Notes: generated by a model from the letters alone, not told the origin. A stretch of 7,432 nt of DNA from an uncultured Chromatiales bacterium (GCA_913058165.1 CAJXQV010000057.1:1-7432); one strand, 5' to 3'. Counted from the first letter of the stretch, positions 1 through 6,067 are shown. Translations and numbers: made by a program.

Positions 1-48
1 CGAGATTGCCTCTTGTCTCGTGGGCTCGGAGATGTGTATAAGAGACAG
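1..48 (+). other. Illumina Nextera i7-side adapter (artefact)
   Basis: This is synthetic sequence. Positions 1-6 (CGAGAT) are the end of the P7 primer, 7-14 (TGCCTCTT) are an 8-base index position, 15-29 are the Nextera read-2 primer part (GTCTCGTGGGCTCGG), and 30-48 are the 19-bp Tn5 mosaic end AGATGTGTATAAGAGACAG. Genomic sequence begins at 49. From memory the index matches Nextera N711 (AAGAGGCA read on the other strand). Confidence 0.98.
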
Positions 49-860
49 GTGCTGCTGCTGTTATCTGGCATCACTATAAAGACGGCCCTCGCACAGTCGA
101 CAACAAAAATGACTTAATGAACGGTTCTTATCTTGGGCCTAAGTTTACTGACGAAGGCATCAAGAAAGATCTGGACGTATATGGCGCCGTTTATACACAG
201 CTTGAAGACGCTGAGTTCTTCCCGCGCGTTGCCGAAATTCTGGCAACCGAAAATGTTATCGGTATGGCTCAGGGGCGTATGGAATTTGGTCCGCGTGCTT
301 TAGGTAGCCGCTCTATTATCGGCGACCCGCGCAGCCCGAAGATGCAGTCGGTGATGAACCTTAAAATTAAATATCGTGAGTCATTCCGGCCATTTGCCCC
401 TGCGGTTTTGGCTGAGCGTGTGTCCGATTATTTCATTCAAGACCGCCCCAGTCCTTATATGCTGATTGTTGCTCCGATTGTTGAAGAGCAGCGCATTGCG
501 ATGACGGAGGAGCAGGATAAGTTGTTCGGCATTGCAAAATTGAATGTGCCGCGCTCAAAGCTTCCCGCAATTACCCATGTTGACTACTCGGCACGAATTC
601 AAACCGTGCATAAAGAGACTAATCCGTATTTCTATAACGTGCTTAGTCAGTTTAATAAAAAGACCGGCTGCGGCGTACTGGTGAATACCTCATTTAATGT
701 CCGCGGCGAACCCATTGTGATGACTGCGGATGATGCTTATCGTTGCTTTATGCGCACTGAGATGGATTATTTGATTGTTGATAACTTCCTGCTGGCTAAA
801 GAAGATCAGCCCAAGTGGGAAGGTACCGATGACTGGAAAGATGAGTTTGAGTTGGATTAA
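49..860 (+). CDS. O-carbamoyltransferase, NodU/CmcH (SxtI-like) family, 3' partial
   Basis: This is the C-terminal ~269 residues of a carbamoyltransferase, an enzyme that moves a carbamoyl group from carbamoyl phosphate, via carbamoyl-adenylate, onto a hydroxyl of a sugar or small molecule. The frame is open from the adapter junction (first full codon at 51), so the ATG at 117 is an internal methionine: the upstream residues (AAAVIWHHY...GPRTVDNKNDL) continue the family sequence. Visible blocks, numbered from codon 51, are GRMEFGPRALGSRS (~75-88), RESFRPFAPAVL (~110-121), HVDYSARIQTV (~176-186) and NTSFNVRGEPIV (~212-223), all typical of the C-terminal Carbam_trans_C domain. The N-terminal, metal-binding half lies beyond the library end. 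It is followed after 5 nt by an SxtJ-family gene and then a DUF5989-type gene, the order sxtI-sxtJ-sxtK. The acceptor substrate cannot be read from this fragment. The family call is very secure; the SxtI comparison rests on gene order. Confidence 0.95.
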
Positions 861-865
861 TAGCT

Positions 866-1321
866 ATGCATGAAATTCCTGTTTTAGACAAGAAGGGTTT
901 GCGTGATTTTGGTGTTGTTACCGGTTTCATTCTTATCGGCCTGTTCGGCTTTCTGTTTCCATGGCTGTTTACAGAAATCAGATTCCTTGATAGCTATGAT
1001 TTTTGGGGCGCATTAGAGCCGTCTCAAACCGCTTTGCGCTGGCCATTTATGCTGGGCGGCCTGCTGATTGTTTGGGGGCTGGTTGCCCCGATGAGCCTAA
1101 AAGGCATCCATCATGTTTGGATGAGCTTCGGCCTGATGATGAGCAAGGTAATGACCCCCTTAATTATGGGCATTGTGTTCTACCTAATGTTCGCTCCGAT
1201 TGGTTTGGTTATGCGTGTTATGGGTAAAGACTCAATGGCACGGAAGTTGGATGACAGTGTTGACACCTATAGGGTAATTTCAAAAGACAATCCGATTAAA
1301 AACCTGGAGAGACCCTTCTGA
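866..1321 (+). CDS. SxtJ-family membrane protein
   Basis: This 151-residue inner-membrane protein has three predicted helices, at roughly 15-37, 58-77 and 95-118, and a charged C-terminal tail (KDSMARKLDDSVDTYRV...). The segment HHVWMSFGLMMSKVMTPLIMG, about residues 82-102, and the following APIGLVMRVMGKDS are the strongest matches I recall to the SxtJ family, named after the saxitoxin-cluster gene of unknown function. The start lies 5 nt after the carbamoyltransferase stop with no clear Shine-Dalgarno, so translation is probably coupled. The stop overlaps the next start (TGATG). I infer that it anchors or assists the neighbouring carbamoyltransferase at the membrane, since the two genes recur together; no catalytic motif is visible. 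Confidence 0.88.
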   Translation: MHEIPVLDKKGLRDFGVVTGFILIGLFGFLFPWLFTEIRFLDSYDFWGALEPSQTALRWPFMLGGLLIVWGLVAPMSLKGIHHVWMSFGLMMSKVMTPLIMGIVFYLMFAPIGLVMRVMGKDSMARKLDDSVDTYRVISKDNPIKNLERPF

Positions 1322-1473
1322 TGATCGATTTATGTAAGGATTTGTGGGGCTTCATGAGAGAGCGCAAGAAGTTCTGGTTGGCGCCCATTATTCTTGTGAT
1401 GTTGTTGCTCGGTGTATTGATTGTTGTTGCTCAGGGTTCTGCAGCGGCACCGTTTATCTATACCTTGTTCTAA
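1321..1473 (+). CDS. Small membrane protein, DUF5989 (SxtK-like)
   Basis: This gene encodes only 50 residues: an amphipathic, basic N-terminus (MIDLCKDLWGFMRERKKFW), one hydrophobic helix at about 20-42, and the tail SAAAPFIYTLF. The pattern L..LWGF.RERKKFWL.PI...L.L...LIV.AQ.SA.APFIYTLF matches the DUF5989 family as I remember it, the member that regularly follows carbamoyltransferase and SxtJ genes. Its start shares one base with the SxtJ stop (TGATG), which is strong evidence of translation and coupling. It is a single-pass inner-membrane protein of unknown role, perhaps a subunit of a carbamoyltransferase-SxtJ complex (inference). Such short genes are easily missed by automated callers. 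Confidence 0.9.
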   Translation: MIDLCKDLWGFMRERKKFWLAPIILVMLLLGVLIVVAQGSAAAPFIYTLF

Positions 1474-1531
1474 GCATGAACGCCTTCGGGCACTTCCGAA
1501 GCCATTCTGCGGATTTTTGCCGTAAAAGCAT

Positions 1532-1570
1532 GCACCCCTGCCGCCTTAATGCGACAGGGGTGCTATTATT
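1532..1570 (+). terminator. Hairpin ending the carbamoyltransferase-sxtJ-DUF5989 operon
   Basis: GCACCCCTG (1532-1540) pairs perfectly with CAGGGGTGC (1555-1563). After a C-A mismatch, CGC (1542-1544) pairs with GCG (1551-1553), leaving a 6-nt loop. The tail TATTATTTGT is T-rich but interrupted, so it is a plausible, imperfect intrinsic terminator. A smaller hairpin, CTTCGG (1484-1489) with CCGAAG (1496-1501), lies just upstream. The rest of the 1474-1612 gap shows nothing else I can support. Confidence 0.65.
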
Positions 1571-1612
1571 TGTGGCACACAACTTTGTGACTATTTCTGC
1601 GGGATCAGTGGT

Positions 1613-1996
1613 ATGACTAAGTACGGTAAACTTAATCTATTAGGAATGGCTTCGGTCCCTTTGATGGCGGTTGTTTCCAGCCTGATCGTTTTTCCGGGGA
1701 ATACGGATGCCGCAATGTCGCTATTTGGGCTTAATCTATTGCCGGTATTGATTGCGGGTTTGTTCAGCTGGTTAATGTTGCGCAAGGCTAATAATGACAC
1801 CGCATCTGTCGTGGCGATTCTGCCGACTATTGTTCCTGCTGCATGGATTGTTGGTTGGTATGTGTGGCGACTTATCTCTCCCGCTATCGTAGCGCCGGGC
1901 GCAGAGTATATTGCCGCACCCCAGTATCATATTTTGGCTGTAATAGCCGTCGGTCTTTTTGCTTTTGTGCTGGGCTTTTTTGTCCGGTCGAAGTAG
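1613..1996 (+). CDS. Four-helix integral membrane protein, unknown function
   Basis: I do not recognise this 127-residue protein. It is highly hydrophobic with four likely transmembrane helices, at about 7-27, 37-56, 65-87 and 105-123. Short loops join them, and it has basic ends (MTKYGK at the start, FVRSK at the end) and a positively charged loop after helix 2 (LRKANND). No catalytic or metal-binding motif is visible. The start is supported by GGGA at 1601-1604, eight bases before the ATG. It lies 29 nt upstream of the DUF6687-like gene on the same strand, so the two could be co-transcribed. It is separated from the upstream operon by a hairpin terminator. Codon use and hydrophobic periodicity support a real gene. 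Confidence 0.75.
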   Translation: MTKYGKLNLLGMASVPLMAVVSSLIVFPGNTDAAMSLFGLNLLPVLIAGLFSWLMLRKANNDTASVVAILPTIVPAAWIVGWYVWRLISPAIVAPGAEYIAAPQYHILAVIAVGLFAFVLGFFVRSK

Positions 1997-2025
1997 TCGC
2001 TAATTCGAACTCTCTGAGGTGGGCT

Positions 2026-3072
2026 GTGCCCCGTCTTCCTGCACCCGCACGTTATGTGCCTTATCACGAAATCGGCGACGATCCGCATATCGTAGTTGAT
2101 GGCAAGGATCAGGCTTCAACTCTTCTGAGCTTGTCTCATTGGCCGTGGAACCGGACCCCGGACCACCTGCGAAAAGACACCTCTACACATATCGTTTATA
2201 CCTATCTGGATAACCCTGCAGCGCATGTCGATGTGTCAGTTGTCTCTAACAGTCACTACGATGAGGATGGCTTACTGAGCATGTTTGCTTTGGTTGATCC
2301 GGAGCTCGCGTATCAGCATCGGGACCTGTGTATTGCGACTTCCTACGCGACCGACTTCTGGCGCTGCACTGACGAGACTGCGGCAAAATTAGCATTTGTT
2401 TTAGGTGCGTGGTCCGATAAGGAAAGTTCACCATTGGGTCCTAAGGTTTTTAGCCTGCCCTTGCGTCAGCGCATTATCGAGCAGTATCGGGGTATGTTGC
2501 GGGCGTTGCCGGGAATATTAGCCGATCCATTCAGTGATACTGCGCAGTGGCAGGCCGAATATGACTTTTGGCAGCAGAGTCGTGAATTGCTCGCCGCTGG
2601 TCATGTTCGAATTGAGCTTCATCCGGACGTTGATCTGGCAGTAATCCACGTGCCCGATACCTTGCCGTGTATTTCTATTCGGCGTTATCTGCTTCGTTGG
2701 GATCTGCCAGTGCACCCTTTCGCAATATTTGAGCATACAGATTGTTCTCGGATTCTTTGGGTTCAGGGTCAACATATGTCGTTTCAGTATCGTTATGAAA
2801 GTTGGGTGCAGGTAATCCGCTTTCGACCGTTGCCACGGGTTGATCTGACGCCTCTGGCAGAGCACCTTAATGCGCTTGAACCGGCAAATGCCCAATGGGC
2901 TTTTGAGGGCGTGAATGAGGTCGCCGCCCGTTTGCAAATCGTTGAAAACCAGCCGACGGGGCTCAGCGCGGCGGCGCTGATAAGTGAGTTGATCGGTTTT
3001 CTCGCGCAGGCACCATCCGCCTGGGACCCTCACGGGCCAGAGCCTGCGTATGAATCTTCGGTGGATTTATGA
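2026..3072 (+). CDS. Conserved hypothetical protein, probable DUF6687
   Basis: This 348-residue soluble protein has no signal peptide. I chose the GTG at 2026 because GAGG (2016-2019) sits 6 nt upstream and the conserved-looking sequence begins there (ARYVPYHEIGDDPHIVVDG). The open frame extends further upstream but overlaps the preceding membrane gene and reads as low-quality, Cys/Arg-rich sequence. Segments that recall DUF6687 are YVPYHEIGDDPHIVVDG (10-26), LSLSHWPWNRTP (35-45), SNSHYDEDGLLSMFALVDPE (74-93) and the C-terminal YESWVQV...RPLPRVDLTPLAEHLN (257-282). The 77-82 motif HYDEDG looks like the acidic metal-binding signature of DHH-type phosphoesterases, but that is only a resemblance. 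The stop overlaps the next start (ATGA), so it is co-translated with a VOC protein. The function is unknown. The family name is from memory and moderately sure; the gene itself is certain. Confidence 0.85.
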   Translation: MPRLPAPARYVPYHEIGDDPHIVVDGKDQASTLLSLSHWPWNRTPDHLRKDTSTHIVYTYLDNPAAHVDVSVVSNSHYDEDGLLSMFALVDPELAYQHRDLCIATSYATDFWRCTDETAAKLAFVLGAWSDKESSPLGPKVFSLPLRQRIIEQYRGMLRALPGILADPFSDTAQWQAEYDFWQQSRELLAAGHVRIELHPDVDLAVIHVPDTLPCISIRRYLLRWDLPVHPFAIFEHTDCSRILWVQGQHMSFQYRYESWVQVIRFRPLPRVDLTPLAEHLNALEPANAQWAFEGVNEVAARLQIVENQPTGLSAAALISELIGFLAQAPSAWDPHGPEPAYESSVDL

Positions 3073-3491
3073 GAGCTAAGCTGCCGCCATTTCATCTTGC
3101 GATTGTTGTTCATGAGCTTGCGCAAGCTCGTGAGTTTTATGGTGAGGTGTTGGGCTGCCGTGAAGGGCGAAGCGCTGAGCGCTGGGTAGACTTCGATTTC
3201 TTTGGGCACCAGTTGGTTTGTCATTGCGCGGTTGCAGCGGCGGGCACAGCGCATAATCCAGTTGATGGTGACAGTGTCCCGGTACCGCACTTTGGTGTAG
3301 TGCTTAGCATGAGTGACTGGCAGAAATTAGCTGAACGTTTGCGCTCATCCAGTCAGGTTTTTATGCTTGAGCCGAAAATCCGCTTTGCGGGACAGCCGGG
3401 CGAGCAGGGAACATTCTTCCTCTGCGACCCCTTTGGTAATGCGCTCGAGTTTAAAGGCTTCGCAGATCCGGAAAGTTTGTTTGCCGGGTAA
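3069..3491 (+). CDS. VOC-fold (glyoxalase/bleomycin resistance/dioxygenase superfamily) protein
   Basis: This 140-residue protein is built as two beta-alpha-beta-beta-beta modules. The first begins FHLAIVVHELAQAREFYGEVLGC (8-30) and the second PHFGVVLSMSDWQKLAERL (73-91), ending in FFLCDPFGNALEFKGF (116-131). Candidate metal ligands at the usual family positions are His9, His74 and Glu127, so a divalent-metal enzyme is likely. The length is standard for a single-domain VOC protein. The start codon overlaps the upstream stop (ATGA at 3069-3072). The substrate cannot be assigned: the superfamily includes lyases, isomerases, dioxygenases and drug-binding proteins. Coupling to the DUF6687-like gene suggests a shared pathway (inference). 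Confidence 0.9.
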   Translation: MRAKLPPFHLAIVVHELAQAREFYGEVLGCREGRSAERWVDFDFFGHQLVCHCAVAAAGTAHNPVDGDSVPVPHFGVVLSMSDWQKLAERLRSSSQVFMLEPKIRFAGQPGEQGTFFLCDPFGNALEFKGFADPESLFAG

Positions 3492-3602
3492 GCCGGTTCG
3501 CGCTTCCCCGGATGCAGCCTGCCCAACGAAGCTAGCAAACGTGTAAATGCAGGCCATGCCACAAAAAAAGTTCAGTACTTTGCCGGTTACCAAGCATACG
3601 GG

Positions 3603-3682
3603 TGCTATATATCATTGGCAGGAAGCCCTGCCGAATGTAGGCTACAACCGCTATAGCAGGCTTATAATAAGCATTTATGCGC
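3603..3682. repeat. Cluster of inverted repeats upstream of moaD
   Basis: The 227-nt gap 3492-3718 contains a nested set of inverted repeats. TGCTATA (3603-3609) pairs with TATAGCA (3652-3658) and encloses GGCAGG-AAGC-CCTGCC (3617-3632) and TGTA-GGC-TACA (3636-3646), giving a possible three-way junction. Directly downstream are GCTTA-TAA-TAAGC (3660-3672) and GCAT/ATGC (3671-3680). No T-tract follows, so this is not an ordinary terminator. It may be an operator region or a structured leader. It does not match the molybdenum-cofactor riboswitch pattern as I remember it. The first half of the gap (3492-3602) shows nothing I can support. Confidence 0.5.
3663..3668 (+). promoter_or_regulatory. 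Possible -10 element for moaDE
   Basis: A perfect TATAAT lies about 50 nt before the moaD start. The best -35 at suitable spacing (GCTACA at 3641-3646, 16 nt away) matches the sigma-70 consensus at only three of six positions, so the promoter would need help from a regulator or is a chance match. It sits inside the palindrome GCTTATAATAAGC. Confidence 0.35.
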
Positions 3683-3718
3683 GCTTGTCGTGTTGAACGC
3701 TAAAAGATGGAATGCAGA

Positions 3719-3958
3719 ATGAAAACCATACATATTGAATATTTTGCGATACTGCGTGAGCAGGCAGACCGGGCTTCGGAGTCGCTGATCACCGATGCGG
3801 CAACCGCTGAGGCGTTATTTCAGGAACTGCAGGCGGCGCATGGTTTTGCCGCGCCCCGCAACTTTAAGGTTGCCATAAACGATGAGTTCAGCGTTTGGGC
3901 CGCGGAATTGCAGGATGGCGATCGCGTTGTATTTATTCCCCCAGTAGCGGGAGGCTGA
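3719..3958 (+). CDS. moaD: Molybdopterin synthase small subunit MoaD
   Basis: This gene encodes a ubiquitin-fold sulphur carrier of 79 residues. Its C-terminal Gly-Gly (VVFIPPVAGG) is adenylated and thiocarboxylated, and it then supplies sulphur to MoaE to convert precursor Z (cPMP) to molybdopterin in the cytoplasm. The family signature DGDRVVFIPPVAGG is intact and the length is right. I prefer the ATG at 3719 (MKTIHIEYFA) to the one at 3707. GGA at 3709-3711 lies 7 nt ahead of it, and MoaD proteins begin close to this first beta strand. The stop is one base before the moaE GTG, with GGGAGG inside the moaD end serving as the moaE ribosome-binding site. The rest of the pathway (moaA, moaC, moeB) is not in the window. 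Confidence 0.95.
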   Translation: MKTIHIEYFAILREQADRASESLITDAATAEALFQELQAAHGFAAPRNFKVAINDEFSVWAAELQDGDRVVFIPPVAGG

Positions 3959-3959
3959 T

Positions 3960-4406
3960 GTGTTTGATTTGACCGAAGATCCCATCTCTATCGCCACACT
4001 TACTGAGCAGTTACGCGATGAAACCTGTGGTGCATTCGTGAGCTTTGATGGTTGGGTGCGTAATCATAACGAGGGGCAGCAGGTGCTGCGTCTGGAGTAT
4101 GAATCTTATCAAGCGTTGGCGGTTAAAGAAGGCGACAAGATCCTTGCCGAAGCTCTCCAGAGATTCCCTGTCGCCCGCATTGCGTGCGTGCACCGCACAG
4201 GCAGCCTGGAAATAGGCGACGCAGCTGTATGGGTTGGCGTCAGTGCGGCTCATCGTGGAGAGGCCTTTGATGCTTGTCGGTACGTTATCGATGAGGTGAA
4301 GCTGCGTGTGCCAATCTGGAAGAAAGAGCACTACGTGGATGGCGACTCAGGTTGGGTAAACTGCGAGGCTTGTGCAGCAGCCAACCATAATCACGATCAC
4401 TCTTAG
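3960..4406 (+). CDS. moaE: Molybdopterin synthase large subunit MoaE
   Basis: This is the 148-residue catalytic subunit of molybdopterin synthase, forming a heterotetramer with MoaD and inserting two sulphurs into cPMP. Family blocks present are CGAFVSFDGWVRNHNEG (23-39), LEYESYQALA (45-54), HRTGSLEIGDAAVWVGVSAAHR (78-99) and DEVKLRVPIWKKEHYVDG (111-128). The two lysines corresponding to the catalytic pair in the E. coli enzyme are Lys114 and Lys121. Translation starts at GTG 3960: the overlapping ATG at 3958 runs into a stop after four codons, and GGAGG at 3950-3954 is well spaced for the GTG. An oddity is the short C-terminal tail CAAANHNHDHS, rich in His and acidic residues, beyond the conserved WVNCE. 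Confidence 0.95.
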   Translation: MFDLTEDPISIATLTEQLRDETCGAFVSFDGWVRNHNEGQQVLRLEYESYQALAVKEGDKILAEALQRFPVARIACVHRTGSLEIGDAAVWVGVSAAHRGEAFDACRYVIDEVKLRVPIWKKEHYVDGDSGWVNCEACAAANHNHDHS

Positions 4407-4424
4407 CTAGCGTTGAGCAACCCC

Positions 4425-4445
4425 GCGCCTGATTAGGCTTGGCGC
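4425..4445. terminator. Weak hairpin between convergent moaE and dsbA
   Basis: GCGCC (4425-4429) pairs with GGCGC (4441-4445) around an 11-nt loop, in the 49-nt gap separating the convergent stops. There is no T-tract on either strand, so termination here may be Rho-dependent or the hairpin may be incidental. Confidence 0.25.
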
Positions 4446-4455
4446 CGAAGTGCTG

Positions 4456-5220
4456 TTATCGGTCTTGACGTTCGCGCTCAATGAGTTCGTCAGCAACATC
4501 AAGAATCTGTTCGTAGTCACGCAGTTCGGTGCCCACTGTTGCGTATTTACCGTTGATGATGAGCACGGGCACTGAGCGAATCTGATAGCGCTGAGTCCAG
4601 TTTTTTGCCTGCTGCAATTTGCCATTTACAGAGAATGAGCGATAAGCCTTGTCAAAGTCTTCTTCACTAATACCATACCGGCTGGTGATGAAATCGCGTT
4701 GTGCAGATTCAGATGCCAGCATTTCACCATTCGTGTGAATGGCCTGGAAAATATCACCGTGCGCCTGCTCGAGAATTCCAAGTGCCTGCGCGGTATAGAA
4801 CAGGCGCGCATGGATTTCATTGGTAGGGTTCCACATAACCGGCAGCTGGACCAAGTTGACGTCAGGCCCCAGAGTTTTTTTCCAGCTCTTCAGGTAAGGC
4901 TCAAAGCTGTAGCAGTGCGGGCAGCCATACCAGAATACTTCGGCAACCTCGATCTTATCTGGCGCGCTGCTGGTTCCCTGAGCATTGGTGAATCGCTCGT
5001 AGTGATCCCCCTGCTTATACTTGAACTCCACGGGGTCTGCCGTGCGGGCAGTTTGGAGTGGCGCATCGACAGAAGCATCGACAACGACAATATCGGCGAT
5101 GGTCGGAGATGTTGCTGCGGCTTCAGCAGCAGGAGCCTCCTGAGTCGTTGTGTTTTCGGGAGCCGGGCTGCATGCAGCCAGAATAGAGAGAGCAGTAATT
5201 GCCAGCAGTTTTCTAAACAT
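4456..5220 (-). CDS. dsbA: Thiol:disulfide interchange protein DsbA, predicted lipoprotein
   Basis: This gene encodes a 254-residue envelope thiol oxidoreductase that introduces disulfides into exported proteins. The N-terminus (MFRKLLAITALSILAAC) is a type II signal peptide with lipobox LAAC, giving lipid attachment at Cys17. Ser18 at +2 predicts outer-membrane rather than inner-membrane retention. A flexible Ala/Glu/Thr/Pro linker runs to about residue 45. The thioredoxin fold carries WYGCPHCY with active site CPHC (100-103) and the cis-proline loop RSVPVLIINGKY (Pro218), with the DsbA helical insertion between them. It lies 44 nt downstream of the cytochrome c4 gene on the same strand and is probably co-transcribed. 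Many gammaproteobacterial DsbA proteins are soluble, so the lipid anchor is a notable variant, known in Neisseria. The Ala/Glu linker is low complexity but in frame. Confidence 0.93.
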   Translation of the reverse strand: MFRKLLAITALSILAACSPAPENTTTQEAPAAEAAATSPTIADIVVVDASVDAPLQTARTADPVEFKYKQGDHYERFTNAQGTSSAPDKIEVAEVFWYGCPHCYSFEPYLKSWKKTLGPDVNLVQLPVMWNPTNEIHARLFYTAQALGILEQAHGDIFQAIHTNGEMLASESAQRDFITSRYGISEEDFDKAYRSFSVNGKLQQAKNWTQRYQIRSVPVLIINGKYATVGTELRDYEQILDVADELIERERQDR

Positions 5221-5264
5221 GAGTACGTACCCGTTGCTAATAAACCAATAGTAGTCGATCTGTA

Positions 5265-5927
5265 CTAACGCAGACCCTGAATGTATGAAGCGACCGCCGC
5301 TATCTCATTGTCTGTCATGCGCTCGGTAATGCTGCGCATGACCGCGGATTTGTCGGATTTACGTGCACCTGAGCGATAGTCTTGCAGCTGCTTGATTGTG
5401 TATACGGCATGCTGTCCGGCAATTGATGGGTATGCGGCAGGCGCATTGCCGCGGCCACTGGGTCCGTGACATGCGATACAGGCTGAAACATTGGCTTCAA
5501 TATTACCACCGCGGTAGAGGTTTTCACCCTCACCAACTAACTCAGGATCAGCTACTTTTCCTGCCATTGTTTGAGCATTGAAATAGGCGCCTAAATCCGC
5601 CAAGTCTTCGGGAGTGAGGTTGATAGCCTGCCCGGTCATGACGGGGTCATAGCGACCACCTTCAATAACTTCACCGTTGTCTCCGAGCGGGACCTGAAAT
5701 GCTGCCGTTGTGCTGATCATATAAGCCTCACCCTGACCTGCAAGGCTCGGCCATTGCGGGTTCGCGCTATTGCCATCAACGCCGTGGCAGGCGATGCAAG
5801 TTGCGGCTTTCTCTTTGCCCGCATCAATAGACCCTGCTGCTTGTGCGCCGCTCGCGAGAACAGCGGTTGAGAAGACGGCAAGCAGAGCTCGCAGAGATAG
5901 ATTTAAATAAGCTGATTTTATAATCAC
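5265..5927 (-). CDS. Diheme cytochrome c4
   Basis: This gene encodes a 220-residue periplasmic or membrane-associated diheme cytochrome c that carries electrons toward terminal oxidases. A Sec signal peptide (LLAVFSTAVLASGAQA) is likely cleaved near Ala30. Two homologous domains follow, each with a heme-binding CIACH, at 44-48 and 150-154. Probable axial methionines are Met97 (DPVMTGQ) and Met197 (SAVMRSITERM). The second domain ends EIAAVASYIQGLR, very typical of c4. The start is GTG at 5927 with no strong Shine-Dalgarno; no alternative ATG, GTG or TTG was found in the ten codons immediately upstream, and the signal peptide needs this start. It is divergent from engB and upstream of dsbA, the order seen in Pseudomonas. 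The usual Pseudomonas symbol is cc4. Confidence 0.94.
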   Translation of the reverse strand: MIIKSAYLNLSLRALLAVFSTAVLASGAQAAGSIDAGKEKAATCIACHGVDGNSANPQWPSLAGQGEAYMISTTAAFQVPLGDNGEVIEGGRYDPVMTGQAINLTPEDLADLGAYFNAQTMAGKVADPELVGEGENLYRGGNIEANVSACIACHGPSGRGNAPAAYPSIAGQHAVYTIKQLQDYRSGARKSDKSAVMRSITERMTDNEIAAVASYIQGLR

Positions 5928-5985
5928 GTTCGGAAGTCTGCCTGAACTGAAATAGGGGTTGTTTGAGTTTAACTACAAGACCCCA

Positions 5986-5994
5986 TGCTACACT
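5986..5994 (+). promoter_or_regulatory. Possible extended -10 promoter for engB
   Basis: TGCTACACT, an extended -10 (TGn + TACACT), lies about 75 nt upstream of the engB ATG in the 140-nt divergent region 5928-6067. No good -35 is present at 16-18 nt (TTGAGT is 20 nt away), which fits an extended -10 promoter. A promoter for the opposite-strand cytochrome c4 gene must also lie here, but I could not place it convincingly. Confidence 0.35.
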
Positions 5995-6067
5995 TGGGTC
6001 AGCGGCGGATTCTACACCAAATCGACTCCGAATCGGCTAAATCCTGCGATTTTCAGGCTCAAAATTC

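Noticed and set aside
117..860. A 247-aa carbamoyltransferase starting at the ATG at 117
   Set aside because: The frame is open and homologous upstream to the adapter junction; the ATG is internal and the gene is truncated.
1344..1616. A 90-aa plus-strand frame overlapping the DUF5989-type gene and the terminator
   Set aside because: It is Cys/Ser-rich, runs through the terminator hairpin and conflicts with the well-supported 50-aa gene.
1843..2025. N-terminal extension of the DUF6687-like protein
   Set aside because: It overlaps the upstream membrane gene in another frame and reads as Cys/Arg-rich noise. The GTG at 2026 has a well-placed GAGG.
2518..3033. A 171-aa minus-strand open frame opposite the DUF6687-like gene
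   Set aside because: It is antisense to the coupled gene pair, has no family resemblance, and is Arg/Gln/Thr-rich as expected of a shadow frame.
3503..3543. GCCTGC/GCAGGC pairing after the VOC gene as a terminator
   Set aside because: The stem is 6 bp with a loop of more than 20 nt and is followed by an A-run on the plus strand, so it lacks terminator character.
3603..3682. A molybdenum-cofactor riboswitch upstream of moaDE
   Set aside because: The stem order and loops do not match the motif as I remember it, and the TATAAT lies downstream of the structure. I kept it only as an unexplained repeat cluster.
4699..5268. A 189-aa plus-strand open frame opposite dsbA
   Set aside because: It is antisense to a gene with a complete DsbA active site and has no recognisable domain or ribosome-binding site.
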